DNA of 64,000 bases from Streptomyces sp. 378 (GCF_030124145.1 NZ_JASKMS010000016.1:62001-126000); one strand, 5' to 3'. Counted from the stretch's first letter, positions 25,522 to 33,651 are shown. Translations and numbers: made by a program. The notes: generated from the letters alone by a model not told the origin.

Positions 25522-25551
25522 ACCCTAAGAAGCCGTTCGGCCTCGGAGCAA
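25522..25551 (-). promoter_or_regulatory. putative HrdB-type promoter for the leader peptide and HIT gene
   Basis: On the minus strand, TTGCTC (25551-25546) and TAGGGT (25527-25522) are separated by 18 nt. TAGGGT fits the Streptomyces -10 consensus TAGRRT. Predicted transcription starts near 25515, about 27 nt before the small ORF. Confidence 0.5.
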
Positions 25552-25575
25552 CCCGTTTTTTGAGACCTTGACTCC

Positions 25576-25989
25576 ATGACGCAGCGGCAGGCGATTCTCA
25601 GCGGTTCGGTGTTCGAGGAACGGATCGGGTACGCCCGGGCCGTCGTGGACGGGGACCGGGTGCACGTGTCGGGGACGACCGGGTTCGACTACGCGGACAT
25701 GACGATCTCCGAGGACGTGGTGGAGCAGGCGGAGCAGTGTCTGCGGAACATCGGGGCCGCGCTGGAGAAGGCCGGGTGTTCGTTCGCGGACGTCGTGCGG
25801 GTGCGGTACCTGCTGCCGCAGCGCGAGGACTTCGAGCCGTGCTGGCCGGTGCTGCGCGCGTGCTTCGGCGAGGTGCGGCCGGCCGCGACGATGTTGGTGT
25901 GCGGGCTCGCGGACCCCCGGATGAGGATCGAGATCGAGGTGTACGCGCGGCGGGGGAGCGGCGACGGGGCCCCGCCGTTGATCGACTGA
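25576..25989 (+). CDS. RidA/YjgF-family protein
   Basis: 137-residue Rid-family protein with the expected strands: YARAVVDGDRVHVSGTTG near the start, a central helix EQAEQCLRNIGAALEKAG and the terminal RIEIEVYARR, in which the first Arg is in the position that binds the substrate carboxylate in RidA enzymes. Family members hydrolyse reactive enamines/imines made by PLP enzymes. It is divergent from the HIT leader; its start is 25 bp from the -35 of that promoter. AT-rich sequence (CGTTTTTTGAG) precedes it. Confidence 0.88.
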   Translation: MTQRQAILSGSVFEERIGYARAVVDGDRVHVSGTTGFDYADMTISEDVVEQAEQCLRNIGAALEKAGCSFADVVRVRYLLPQREDFEPCWPVLRACFGEVRPAATMLVCGLADPRMRIEIEVYARRGSGDGAPPLID

Positions 25990-26146
25990 GGGTGGCTCCC
26001 GCGGCGTTGACGTGGGGATTGCCGCCGTACAACGATTCCTTCAATGTTCTGGGAACTCGGTGTGCGCTGGGTCACGTTCCAGTTGAATGATGGCAAGGAG
26101 CGAACCGACGTGCCGGACGTACGGACGCAGCCTGCAGGGGGTCCAG

Positions 26147-27544
26147 GTGAGTGCTTCCCGGCGTAGTGGGACCACCGACGAGCTGGGGCCGGAGGAGCCC
26201 GAGCGGGACGGTTCGGATGGTCAGGATCTGCTTGCCGCGTTGCTGGACGGGATGGACGCGGCGCTGTGCGCGTTCGACGCCGACGGGGTCGTGACGCACT
26301 GGAACCGTGAGGCCGAGCGGATCCTCGGCTGGAGCGCCGACGAGGCCGTGGGGCGGCGCGGGCTGGCCGGGTGGGCCGTGCGCAGCGCGGACGCCGAGGA
26401 GGTCGAGGGCCGGCTGCTGTCGGTGATGCACGCGCCGGGGCGGCAGGTGCACGAGTTCGCCCTGCTGACGAAGGACGGCGGGCGGGTGCTCGTGCGGACG
26501 CAGTCGGCGGCGGTGCGCGGGCCCGACGGAAAGCCGGCGGGGGTGTACTGCGCGTTCAGCGAGGTGCACGCGCAGATCGATCTGGAGCGGTCGATCGCGC
26601 TGAGCGAGGCGCTGTTCGAGGACGCCAGCTGGGGCGTCGTGCTGGTGGACGTGGACCTGCGGCCGGCCGTGGTGAACGCGCACGCGGCCCGGGCGCTGGG
26701 CACCGGTCGCACGTCGGTGCTCGGGCGGCCGCTCGGGGAGCTGCTGTCGCAGGGTGTGGAGGAGCTGGAGAGCGCGCTGCAGCATGTGCTGGCGGAGGGT
26801 GCGCCGCCCGCGCCGGCCGAGGTGTGGGTGAGCGTGCGCGCGTCGGAGGGCGAGCAGCGGCGGTGCTGGCGCAGCGGCTTCCTGCGGCTGGCCTCGCCCC
26901 TCGCGGAGGAACCGGTCCCGCTGGGGGTGGGCTGGCTGTTCCAGGACGTGACGGAGGCCAAGCACGCCGAGCAGGAGGCGTCCCTGCTGCGGTTCCGCAT
27001 GCAGCAGCTGCACCGGGCGTCGCGGGCCGCCGCCGAGTGCGAGGATCCGGCGGAGGCGGCGACGGTCCACCTGGACTTCGCCCTGGCCGGTTTCGCCGAC
27101 CACGCGCTGATCGACCGGGTGGCCGGGGGCGCGCTCACCGACGCGGAGACCGAGGAGCCGGTGCGGCTGGTCCGGGTCGCCGCGACACCCTCGGGGGCGC
27201 CGGGCCCGAGCAAGCTGGCCGACCGCGCGGGACTGCCCGTCCGGTACGCCGAGGGGCATCCGGCCCTTCAGTGCGTGGAGCGCATGGGAGTCCTGCGGGC
27301 GAGCGCGGGCACCGCCCCGCCCGAGGCGGCCCGCACATGGGCCCTGGCCCGTCAGTGGCCCCCGGACGCGGTGCACGCCCTGTGCGCGGTGCTGCGCAGC
27401 CGGGGCCGGACGCTGGGCGTCGTGACGTTCCTGCGGGGCGCGGGCCGCAGCGCCTTCGAGCGCTCCGACGCGATGTACGCGGAGGACGTGGCGGTGCGAA
27501 TCGCGACGGCGCTGGACCTGGCGGGGACGCCGGGCGAGCGCTGA
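26147..27544 (+). CDS. PAS-PAS-GAF sensor/regulator protein
   Basis: 465-residue soluble protein with a first PAS domain (LLDGMDAALCAFDADGVVTHWNREAERILGWSADE), a second PAS-like domain (SEALFEDASWGVVLVDVDLRP) and a C-terminal GAF-like domain ending in VAVRIATALDLAG. These architectures in Streptomyces usually precede PP2C (SpoIIE) phosphatase or GGDEF output domains, but none follows here, so it is a sensor without a visible output. The GTG at 26147 has GGGGG 6 nt upstream; an in-frame ATG at 26087 would add 20 residues. Confidence 0.75.
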   Translation: MSASRRSGTTDELGPEEPERDGSDGQDLLAALLDGMDAALCAFDADGVVTHWNREAERILGWSADEAVGRRGLAGWAVRSADAEEVEGRLLSVMHAPGRQVHEFALLTKDGGRVLVRTQSAAVRGPDGKPAGVYCAFSEVHAQIDLERSIALSEALFEDASWGVVLVDVDLRPAVVNAHAARALGTGRTSVLGRPLGELLSQGVEELESALQHVLAEGAPPAPAEVWVSVRASEGEQRRCWRSGFLRLASPLAEEPVPLGVGWLFQDVTEAKHAEQEASLLRFRMQQLHRASRAAAECEDPAEAATVHLDFALAGFADHALIDRVAGGALTDAETEEPVRLVRVAATPSGAPGPSKLADRAGLPVRYAEGHPALQCVERMGVLRASAGTAPPEAARTWALARQWPPDAVHALCAVLRSRGRTLGVVTFLRGAGRSAFERSDAMYAEDVAVRIATALDLAGTPGER

Positions 27545-28002
27545 GAGTCGCCACCGCGGCTTCGCATGCCGGGGCTGGGGCGCCGGGCGGGCACGGAGAG
27601 GCGCTCGCCGTGGCCTCGTGTGCCGGGCGGGCGTGTCGGGTGGGGGGTGCGGGCCGCCGCTCGTTGTGGCCCACTCCCGTCGGGTGGGGTGTGGTGCCCT
27701 GAGCGAGGGGCGTTCGCCCCGGTCGCCGTGCGGTCCTGTGTGCCGGGCGGGCGTGTCGGGTGGGGGTGCGGGCCGCCGCTCGTTGTGGCCCACTCCCGTC
27801 GGGTGGGGGTGCGGTGCCCTGAGCGAGAGGCGCCCCCCTGGCCGCCGTGGCCTCGTGTGCCGGGTGGGCCCTGGCAGGCGCCCGCCGCGGCCTGGTGTGC
27901 GGGGTGGGGCGCCGGGTGGGGCGTGCGGGCCGCGCCCGCCGTGGCCCGCTCCCGTCGGGTGGGGGTGTGGTGCTCTGAGTGAGAGGTGACCGCCCGGAGG
28001 GC
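27545..28002. repeat. ~120-bp GC-rich tandem repeats in a convergent gap
   Basis: A 458-bp gap between two converging genes with no convincing ORF. A unit of about 120 bp starts at 27619 (GTGTGCCGGGCGGGCGTGTC), recurs at 27739 and, degenerate or shortened, near 27857 and 27893. Each full unit contains GGCCCACTCCCGTCGGGTGG, capable of a hairpin, and a CCCTGAGCGAGGGG-like segment. It probably acts as a redundant terminator array or is a neutral minisatellite. Confidence 0.85.
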
Positions 28003-28758
28003 TCAGTGCCGGTAGAAGATCCGGTCGCGGTACCGCTCCATCACCCGGGTGTTCCAGTCGTGGCCGCCGTCGACGTTGCCCGAGCGCAGCAGGGGCGGTT
28101 CGATGCCGCGGTCGGCGAGCGTGGTGGCCGCCGTCGCCATGACGGCCTGGAGGAGCGCCGAGGTGACGACCGTGGAGGCGGGGGCGAAGGGGGCCGGGAT
28201 GTCCTCGTGGGTGAGTTCCGCGTCGCCCACCGCGATCTTGGAGTCGAGGACGAGGTCGCAGTGGTCCTTGAGGTACGTCCCGGAGGCGTGCCGGGACTTC
28301 GTCTCCGAGGCGTAGGCCACCGATGTCACGCCGATGACCGTGACGCCCAGGGCGCGCGCGTTCATGGCCATCTCGACGGGCAGCGCGTTGCGCCCCGACA
28401 GGGAGATGATCAGCAGGGAGTCGCCCTCGCGGAGCGGGGAGCTGTCGAGGACGGCGCTCGCGAGGCCGTCGACGCGTTCCAGGGCGGAGCCGAGCGGCGC
28501 GGGCATGACGTCGACGCCGACGACCCCCGGCACGGCGAGCAGGTTCATCAGCGCGAGGCCCCCGGCGCGGTAGACGAGGTCCTGCGCGGCGAGGGAGGAG
28601 TGCCCCGCGCCGAAGGCGAAGAGCCGGCCCCCGCTGGCGACGGTGTCGGCGAGGAGCGTCCCGGCCGCGGCGATGCCGTCGGCCTCCTCGTCGCGGATCC
28701 GCCGCAGCAGGCCGATCGCGGCGTCGAGGAACTGTCCGGCCGGCGCGCGGTCGCTCAT
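28003..28758 (-). CDS. SIS-domain protein (UPF0309 family)
   Basis: 251-residue sugar-isomerase (SIS) fold protein. The phosphosugar-binding segments GRLFAFGAGHSSLAAQDLVYRAGG (about 46-69) and LLIISLSGRNALPVEMAMNARALG (about 117-140) are clear. SIS proteins bind sugar phosphates as isomerases or regulators; UPF0309 members have no proven substrate. I start at the ATG at 28758, preceded by AGGGAT; an upstream ATG at 28803 would add 15 residues without a better site. The dmdR1 gene starts about 270 bp away on the other strand. Confidence 0.87.
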   Translation of the reverse strand: MSDRAPAGQFLDAAIGLLRRIRDEEADGIAAAGTLLADTVASGGRLFAFGAGHSSLAAQDLVYRAGGLALMNLLAVPGVVGVDVMPAPLGSALERVDGLASAVLDSSPLREGDSLLIISLSGRNALPVEMAMNARALGVTVIGVTSVAYASETKSRHASGTYLKDHCDLVLDSKIAVGDAELTHEDIPAPFAPASTVVTSALLQAVMATAATTLADRGIEPPLLRSGNVDGGHDWNTRVMERYRDRIFYRH

Positions 28759-28799
28759 TCGGGATCCCTTCGGGCTGGCCTCGGCGCTTGTGTCGCGCA

Positions 28800-29699
28800 T
28801 CACGGTGCGGTCTGGACCAGTGCGGTGTCAATACGGCCGTGGGCTCCGCGCGCCGAGTGCCGTGCGGCGCCGAAAGGGAAGTCCGTACCCTTGCGCACGG
28901 TCGCGTAATCCCCGGCTTTCCCTCCGGCGGCACGGTTGTCGGTGGTATCCGGCAGAATTGGTTGCAGGGCCAGCGCACACGCCGGTGAGCCGTCCAGCCT
29001 CCGGCAGATCTCATTCGAGGGGCACGTATGTCCGGACTGATCGACACCACGGAGATGTATCTCCGCACCATCCTCGAGCTGGAGGAAGAGGGTGTGGTCC
29101 CCATGCGCGCCCGTATCGCCGAGCGGCTGGACCAGAGCGGTCCCACCGTCAGCCAGACCGTGGCGCGGATGGAGCGCGACGGGCTGGTGTCCGTCGCCAG
29201 CGACCGGCACCTGGAGCTGACCGACGAGGGCCGCCGACTGGCCACGCGGGTGATGCGCAAGCACCGCCTGGCCGAGTGTCTGCTCGTCGACGTGATCGGT
29301 CTGGAGTGGGAGCAGGTCCACGCCGAGGCGTGCCGCTGGGAGCACGTGATGAGCGAGGCCGTGGAGCGCCGCGTCCTGGAGCTGCTGCGGCACCCGACGG
29401 AGTCGCCGTACGGCAACCCGATCCCGGGGCTGGAGGAGCTCGGCGAGAAGGACGGCGCCGACCCGTTCCTGGACGAGGGCATGGTGTCGCTGGCCAGCCT
29501 CGACCCGGGCGCCGAGGGCAAGACGGTCGTGGTGCGCCGGATCGGCGAGCCGATCCAGACGGACGCGCAGCTGATGTACACGCTGCGGCGGGCGGGCGTG
29601 CAGCCCGGCTCGGTGGTGAGTGTGACCGAGTCGCCGGGCGGTGTGCTGGTCGGCAGCGGCGGCGAGGCGGCCGAGCTGGAGTCGGACGTCGCCTCCCAC
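28800..29699 (-). CDS. adm: antisense ORF opposite dmdR1 (adm candidate)
   Basis: A 299-codon open frame lies almost wholly antiparallel to the DtxR gene, from inside its 3' end to beyond its start. The product is His/Gln/Leu/Arg-rich with no known domain, which is typical of an antisense shadow in GC-rich DNA. It is listed because in S. coelicolor an antiparallel gene, adm, overlapping dmdR1 has been reported to make protein and affect siderophore and antibiotic production. Whether this frame corresponds to adm and is expressed here cannot be told from sequence. Confidence 0.35.
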   Translation of the reverse strand: MGGDVRLQLGRLAAAADQHTARRLGHTHHRAGLHARPPQRVHQLRVRLDRLADPAHHDRLALGARVEAGQRHHALVQERVGAVLLAELLQPRDRVAVRRLRRVPQQLQDAALHGLAHHVLPAARLGVDLLPLQTDHVDEQTLGQAVLAHHPRGQSAALVGQLQVPVAGDGHQPVALHPRHGLADGGTALVQPLGDTGAHGDHTLFLQLEDGAEIHLRGVDQSGHTCPSNEICRRLDGSPACALALQPILPDTTDNRAAGGKAGDYATVRKGTDFPFGAARHSARGAHGRIDTALVQTAP

Positions 29700-29720
29700 G
29701 TGTTCGTCGCCAAGCCCTGA
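29028..29720 (+). CDS. dmdR1: DtxR/IdeR-family iron-dependent repressor DmdR1
   Basis: 230-residue metalloregulator with an N-terminal winged HTH (RIAERLDQSGPTVSQTVARMERDGLV), a dimerisation domain and a C-terminal SH3-like domain. All metal ligands of IdeR fall at identical positions: Met10, Cys102, Glu105 and His106 for the primary site; His79, Glu83 and His98 for the ancillary site. With Fe2+ it represses siderophore and iron-uptake genes. No obvious iron box lies in its own upstream region. A hairpin (29725-29741) follows the stop. Confidence 0.95.
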   Translation: MSGLIDTTEMYLRTILELEEEGVVPMRARIAERLDQSGPTVSQTVARMERDGLVSVASDRHLELTDEGRRLATRVMRKHRLAECLLVDVIGLEWEQVHAEACRWEHVMSEAVERRVLELLRHPTESPYGNPIPGLEELGEKDGADPFLDEGMVSLASLDPGAEGKTVVVRRIGEPIQTDAQLMYTLRRAGVQPGSVVSVTESPGGVLVGSGGEAAELESDVASHVFVAKP

Positions 29721-29724
29721 CCCA

Positions 29725-29741
29725 CCGCGCCGCCGGCGCGG
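29725..29741 (+). terminator. hairpin after dmdR1
   Basis: CCGCGCC-GCC-GGCGCGG, a perfect 7-bp stem with a 3-nt loop starting 5 nt after the stop codon. Confidence 0.6.
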
Positions 29742-29968
29742 GCGACCTGCCGGGGCGTCGTCGACTGCCGTCGCGCGCGGGGTTCTTGTGGCGTTGGCGT
29801 GATCCGGCCCGCATCGGGGGTCCCGTCCGCCGAATGGCAGCGCTCGTGCGCTTCCCGTGCGACGCTGTCGCGTGAGGCATATGACCTGAGGGGCTCTGGG
29901 CCGCGGCTCGACAGCGATGTCACCCGGCCGGGGAGGGGGCTGGAGGATGTGCCGTGGAGCGATGGAGA

Positions 29969-29994
29969 GCCCCGGCGCCGTGTGGCGCCGGGGC
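29969..29994. terminator. strong isolated hairpin in the dmdR1-hydrolase gap
   Basis: GCCCCGGCGCC-GTGT-GGCGCCGGGGC is an 11-bp perfect stem with a tetraloop, 250 bp past dmdR1. It could terminate read-through or a small transcript on either strand. Confidence 0.55.
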
Positions 29995-30161
29995 CTGTCC
30001 TCCCCTGTGCTGACCCGGAGCCCCGAGCTCTCAGGGTCATTCCCGACGGGCCGGTTTCCCCGAGCGGCCCGCCCCCCGCTGAAGATCTCCCCTCGACGGC
30101 GGCGATCAATCCCCGGGGATGGTCACTCGAACGAGGGGTGTTGCCCGCGGAAACCCCATTC

Positions 30162-30177
30162 TCGAATGCGCATTCGA
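30162..30177. promoter_or_regulatory. 16-bp perfect palindrome TCGAATGCGCATTCGA
   Basis: Perfectly self-complementary and 153 bp before the alpha/beta hydrolase start. It differs from the actinobacterial LexA box (TCGAAC-N4-GTTCGA) only by C-to-T and G-to-A at the inner arm ends, so LexA or another dimeric repressor is possible. Confidence 0.45.
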
Positions 30178-30330
30178 TAGTCTGCGGGCGGCGCACGGCG
30201 CACGGCACACGTGTGGGGACAGGTACGGCGACAAGCAGGGCAGAAGGAACAGCAGGCGGGAACACGGTTCACAGGACCGGCCGGCTCCCCGGGAGCCTCG
30301 GTCCGCGCGAAGCTTGGGGGGTGCCAGGAC

Positions 30331-31221
30331 ATGGCGCGACGCATCGACGTGACCGGGACGGGCGGCGTACGCCTGGCGGCCTGGGAATTCGGCGACCCGC
30401 CCAAAACCGACCCGGCGCAGGGGGCGCACGGCGGGCACACCGCGCCGGAGGGCTCGCCCGGCGTGCTGTTACTGCACGGCCTCATGGGCCGCGCCTCGCA
30501 CTGGGCGTCCACCGCCCGCTGGCTCTCCGCGCGGTACCGCGCGATCGCCCTCGATCAGCGCGGCCACGGCCGCAGTGACAAACCGCCGCGGGGCTCCTTC
30601 ACCCGAGACGCCTACGTGGACGACGCGGAGACCGCTCTCGAGCAGCTCGGCCTCGCCCCGGTCGTCCTCATCGGCCACGCCATGGGCGCCCTGACCGCCT
30701 GGCAGCTCGCCGCCAAACGCCCCGACCTGGTCCGCGGGCTGATCATCTGCGACATGCGGGCCTCCGCGCTCGGCGGTGCCTCCCAGCGCGAGTGGGGCCA
30801 GTGGTTCGAGTCCTGGCCGCTGCCCTTCGCCACGCTCGCCGATGTCCGCAAGTGGTTCGGCGAGGACGACCCCTGGGTGGAGCGGCCCAACCCGGCCCGT
30901 GGCGAGTTCTACGCCGAGGTGATGGCCGAGTCCCCGGACGGCTGGCGTCCGGTCTTCGAGCCGGAGCAGATGCTCCGCTCCCGCGAGACGTGGGTGTACG
31001 ACGCGCACTGGGAGGAGCTGGCCCAGGTCCGCTGCCCCACCCTGGTCGTGCGCGGCCTGGACGGCGAACTGGGCCGCGCCGAGGCCCAGGAGATGGTCCG
31101 CGTGCTGCCCCGCGGCCAGTACGCGGAGGTCGCAGACGCCGGTCACCTGGTGCACTACGACCAGCCGGAGGCCTGGCGCGCCGCCATCGAGCCGTTCCTG
31201 GACTCGCTGGGCGATCACTGA
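30331..31221 (+). CDS. alpha/beta-hydrolase-fold protein lacking the nucleophile serine
   Basis: 296-residue alpha/beta hydrolase with LLLHGLMGRASHW (47-59, oxyanion hole), DQRGHGRSD (75-83), the nucleophile-elbow region VVLIGHAMGAL, a late Asp (RGLDGELG) and the catalytic His in DAGHLVHYDQPE. At the elbow, where Ser (GHSMGG) is expected, residue 117 is Ala (codon GCC). Without a nucleophile a classical esterase reaction is impossible, so it is either a non-catalytic binding protein or one using cofactor-free chemistry. The ATG at 30331 follows AGGAC closely; longer upstream frames lack homology. Confidence 0.85.
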   Translation: MARRIDVTGTGGVRLAAWEFGDPPKTDPAQGAHGGHTAPEGSPGVLLLHGLMGRASHWASTARWLSARYRAIALDQRGHGRSDKPPRGSFTRDAYVDDAETALEQLGLAPVVLIGHAMGALTAWQLAAKRPDLVRGLIICDMRASALGGASQREWGQWFESWPLPFATLADVRKWFGEDDPWVERPNPARGEFYAEVMAESPDGWRPVFEPEQMLRSRETWVYDAHWEELAQVRCPTLVVRGLDGELGRAEAQEMVRVLPRGQYAEVADAGHLVHYDQPEAWRAAIEPFLDSLGDH

Positions 31222-31242
31222 CACCGGCCTCCGCGGGGCGCG

Positions 31243-32835
31243 TCACCCCTTGCTGACCGCCGTCAGGATCTCCGGCAGCCGCCGGGCCGTCCGCGGAGCG
31301 GCCAGCTTCAGCCCCGTCGCCGCGAGCGCCGCCCCGTACGCCGTGCCGACCGGCAGCAGCAGCCACCTCCAGTCGTCGCCGTCGGCGCTCACGTTCAGCC
31401 AGATCGTGAGCGCGATGACGGGCGCGCACAGCAGGGCCGCCGCCATCATGCCGCCGAAGATGGAGATCCAGGCGAGCCCGGTCTGCCCGGGAGCGACGTT
31501 CTTGTACCCCTCCTGCGGGATGGAGTACGGGAAGCGGGCGGAGGTCCACGCCCCGGTCGCGAGCATCGCGCCGAGCAGCGCGAAGGACAGACCCAGCGCC
31601 TCGGGCAGCCGCCGCCAGTCGCCGAGCATGGCCGTGGTCAGGACCGTCACGAGCGTGGCGTACGGCAGGGTGATCAGCAGCAGGGCGTACGCCCGGGCGC
31701 GCAGCTCGACGTAGGCGTCACGCGTCGAGGAGATCGTCATGGCGACCATCCAGAACGCCGAGGTGTCCTGCCCGAACTGGTTGTACATCAGGATGCCGAG
31801 CATCCCGGCGGCGAAGCACGCGAAGTACACCGACCCGGTGCCCTGCCAGGCGTTGAACACCGGCACGATCAACCCGATGGCCAGCGACGTCACCCAGGCG
31901 GCCTTGGTCTTCGGGTCGCGCCACATGTATCGCAGGCTGCGCTCCATGACCGTGCCCGTACGCCCTGCGGGGAGCAGCCTCCCCAGCCCGGTCGAGGAGC
32001 GCTCCCGGGCGGCCGACTCGGCGCTCGGCAGGGTGGATCCGTCGGGCGCGGTCATCAGCCGGGTCAGATGCCGCGACCAGAGCGCGAGCAGCGCCACCAG
32101 CGCACCCGCGGTCAGTGCCAGTTGGGCCAGGGCGAGACCGTAGGAGCCCTCGCTCACCGCGTGCACGGCCCCGATCGCCGACGCGGGCGGCACCCACCCG
32201 AGCACCTCCGCCGCCGGGTCCAGTTCACCCAGCCCCGACGTCCCGAGCCGCTGCGCGCCGAAGTTGACGATCTGTGCCCCGATCGCGATGACGAGCCCGC
32301 TGAGCACCGCGAGGTCCCGCCCTTTGCGGCTGGTCAGCAGCCGTACGTTGGCGACGGCCACGGCCCGAGCGAAGGCCACGCACACCAGCAGCGCGAGGAC
32401 GACGGCGACGGCACCGACGGCGAACGCCGCCCCGCCCCGCGCCACCGCGACCACGGAACCGACCAGCAGGCAGAGCGTGAACACCGGCCCGATGCCCACC
32501 AGCGAGGCCGTGAGCAGCGCCCGCACCAGCGGCCGGGGCCGCAGCGGAAGCATCACCAGCCGGGTCGGGTCGAGGGTCTCGTCACCGCTGGGGAAGAACA
32601 GCGGCATCACCGCCCAGCCGAGCCCCAGCACCGCCACCGCCAGCACGGCCACCGACTCGACGTGCGCGTGGCCGCGCAGCGCGATCAGGCCGATCAGCTG
32701 GAGCGCGGCGAACAGCAGCGCGCAGACCGCGGAGGTGATGTAGGCGGCCTTGCGCCCGCCGGACTGCCGCAGCCCGTTGCGCAGCAGCGACAGCTTCAGC
32801 CGGACGAGGACGGGAGTGATCGCGGGGGTGCTCAC
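31243..32835 (-). CDS. ABC exporter membrane protein
   Basis: 530-residue integral membrane protein with about 12 hydrophobic segments, of the large ABC-2-like type that pairs with a single soluble ATPase in actinobacteria. It begins at the GTG whose GTGA overlaps the stop of the ATPase gene, so the two are translated together. The family exports unknown lipids, peptides or drugs; nothing here shows the substrate. It converges with the hydrolase gene with 21 bp between. Confidence 0.86.
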   Translation of the reverse strand: MSTPAITPVLVRLKLSLLRNGLRQSGGRKAAYITSAVCALLFAALQLIGLIALRGHAHVESVAVLAVAVLGLGWAVMPLFFPSGDETLDPTRLVMLPLRPRPLVRALLTASLVGIGPVFTLCLLVGSVVAVARGGAAFAVGAVAVVLALLVCVAFARAVAVANVRLLTSRKGRDLAVLSGLVIAIGAQIVNFGAQRLGTSGLGELDPAAEVLGWVPPASAIGAVHAVSEGSYGLALAQLALTAGALVALLALWSRHLTRLMTAPDGSTLPSAESAARERSSTGLGRLLPAGRTGTVMERSLRYMWRDPKTKAAWVTSLAIGLIVPVFNAWQGTGSVYFACFAAGMLGILMYNQFGQDTSAFWMVAMTISSTRDAYVELRARAYALLLITLPYATLVTVLTTAMLGDWRRLPEALGLSFALLGAMLATGAWTSARFPYSIPQEGYKNVAPGQTGLAWISIFGGMMAAALLCAPVIALTIWLNVSADGDDWRWLLLPVGTAYGAALAATGLKLAAPRTARRLPEILTAVSKG

Positions 32836-33605
32836 CGCGACCCACCGCCCAGCCAGTCCAGGTCGGACCCGGCGTCCCGGCCCTGCGCGCCGACGAGTTC
32901 CAGGAACGCCCGCTGCAGCGAGGGCGCGTCCCCGCGCACCTCGGCGAGGGTGCCGGTGGCGCGGATCCGCCCGGCGGCCATCACCGCGACCCAGTCGCAC
33001 AGCGACTCGACGAGCTCCATGACGTGGGAAGAGAACACGACCGTGGCGCCCGAGGCCGTGTACCGCTCCAGGACGCCCCGGATGGTCTGGGCGGAGACGG
33101 GGTCGACGCCCTCGAACGGCTCGTCGAGGAACAGCACTTCGGGGTTGTGGAGAAGAGCGGCGGCGAGCCCGATCTTCTTGCGCATGCCGGTCGAGTAGTC
33201 GACGACCAGCTTGTGCTGGGCGCCGGCGAGATCGAGGACGTCGAGGAGCTGGGTGGCCCGCTTGTCGACCTCGGCGCCGGGCAGCCCGCGCAACCGCCCG
33301 CTGTACGCCAGCAGTTCGCGCCCCGAGAGCCGCTCGAACAGCCGTAGCCCCTCCGGCAGCACCCCGATCCGCGCCTTCACCTCGACCGGGTCCCGCCACA
33401 CGTCGTGCCCGACCACCTCGACCGTCCCGTGGTCGGGCCTGAGCAGCCCCGTCACCATCGACAAGGTGGTGGTCTTCCCGGCCCCGTTCGGCCCGACGAG
33501 CCCGATGAACTTGCCCGCGGGCAGCTCCAGATCGATCCCGGCCACAGCGACCTGCTGCCCGAACCGCTTCCAGAGCCCCCGCACCCGCACAGCGCTTGAT
33601 CCCAC
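32832..33605 (-). CDS. ABC transporter ATPase
   Basis: 257-residue ATP-binding subunit with Walker A GPNGAGKTTT, Q-loop region GVLPEGLRLFERLSG, signature STGMRKKIGLAAAL, Walker B VLFLDEPFEGVDP and switch His (SSHVME). The signature is STGM instead of LSGGQ, as is common in ABC-2-type exporters. I start at the GTG at 33605, which has GGAGGG 7 nt upstream; an earlier GTG would add six residues. It energises the membrane protein encoded next. Confidence 0.93.
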   Translation of the reverse strand: MGSSAVRVRGLWKRFGQQVAVAGIDLELPAGKFIGLVGPNGAGKTTTLSMVTGLLRPDHGTVEVVGHDVWRDPVEVKARIGVLPEGLRLFERLSGRELLAYSGRLRGLPGAEVDKRATQLLDVLDLAGAQHKLVVDYSTGMRKKIGLAAALLHNPEVLFLDEPFEGVDPVSAQTIRGVLERYTASGATVVFSSHVMELVESLCDWVAVMAAGRIRATGTLAEVRGDAPSLQRAFLELVGAQGRDAGSDLDWLGGGSR

Positions 33606-33651
33606 CGCGTCTCCCTCCGTCACCCTGCACCCTACGGTTTCGGTGGTGCCC

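Larger units (their letters stand above)
29721..30330. other. 610-bp intergenic region without a supported gene
   Basis: No open frame here has coding character or a family match. The region holds the dmdR1 terminator, a second very strong hairpin at 29969-29994 and a 16-bp perfect palindrome at 30162-30177 near a local drop in GC. It may contain a promoter with a long leader for the hydrolase gene at 30331, or a small RNA. Confidence 0.6.

Noticed and set aside
28003..28803. Longer start for the SIS gene at 28803
   Set aside because: The 15 extra residues are unconserved in character and the ATG at 28758 has a suitable AGGGAT site.
26072..30265. 1397-codon minus-strand open frame
   Set aside because: Spans the PAS gene, tandem repeats, the SIS gene and dmdR1 in a non-coding frame; only the part opposite dmdR1 is discussed, because of the adm precedent.
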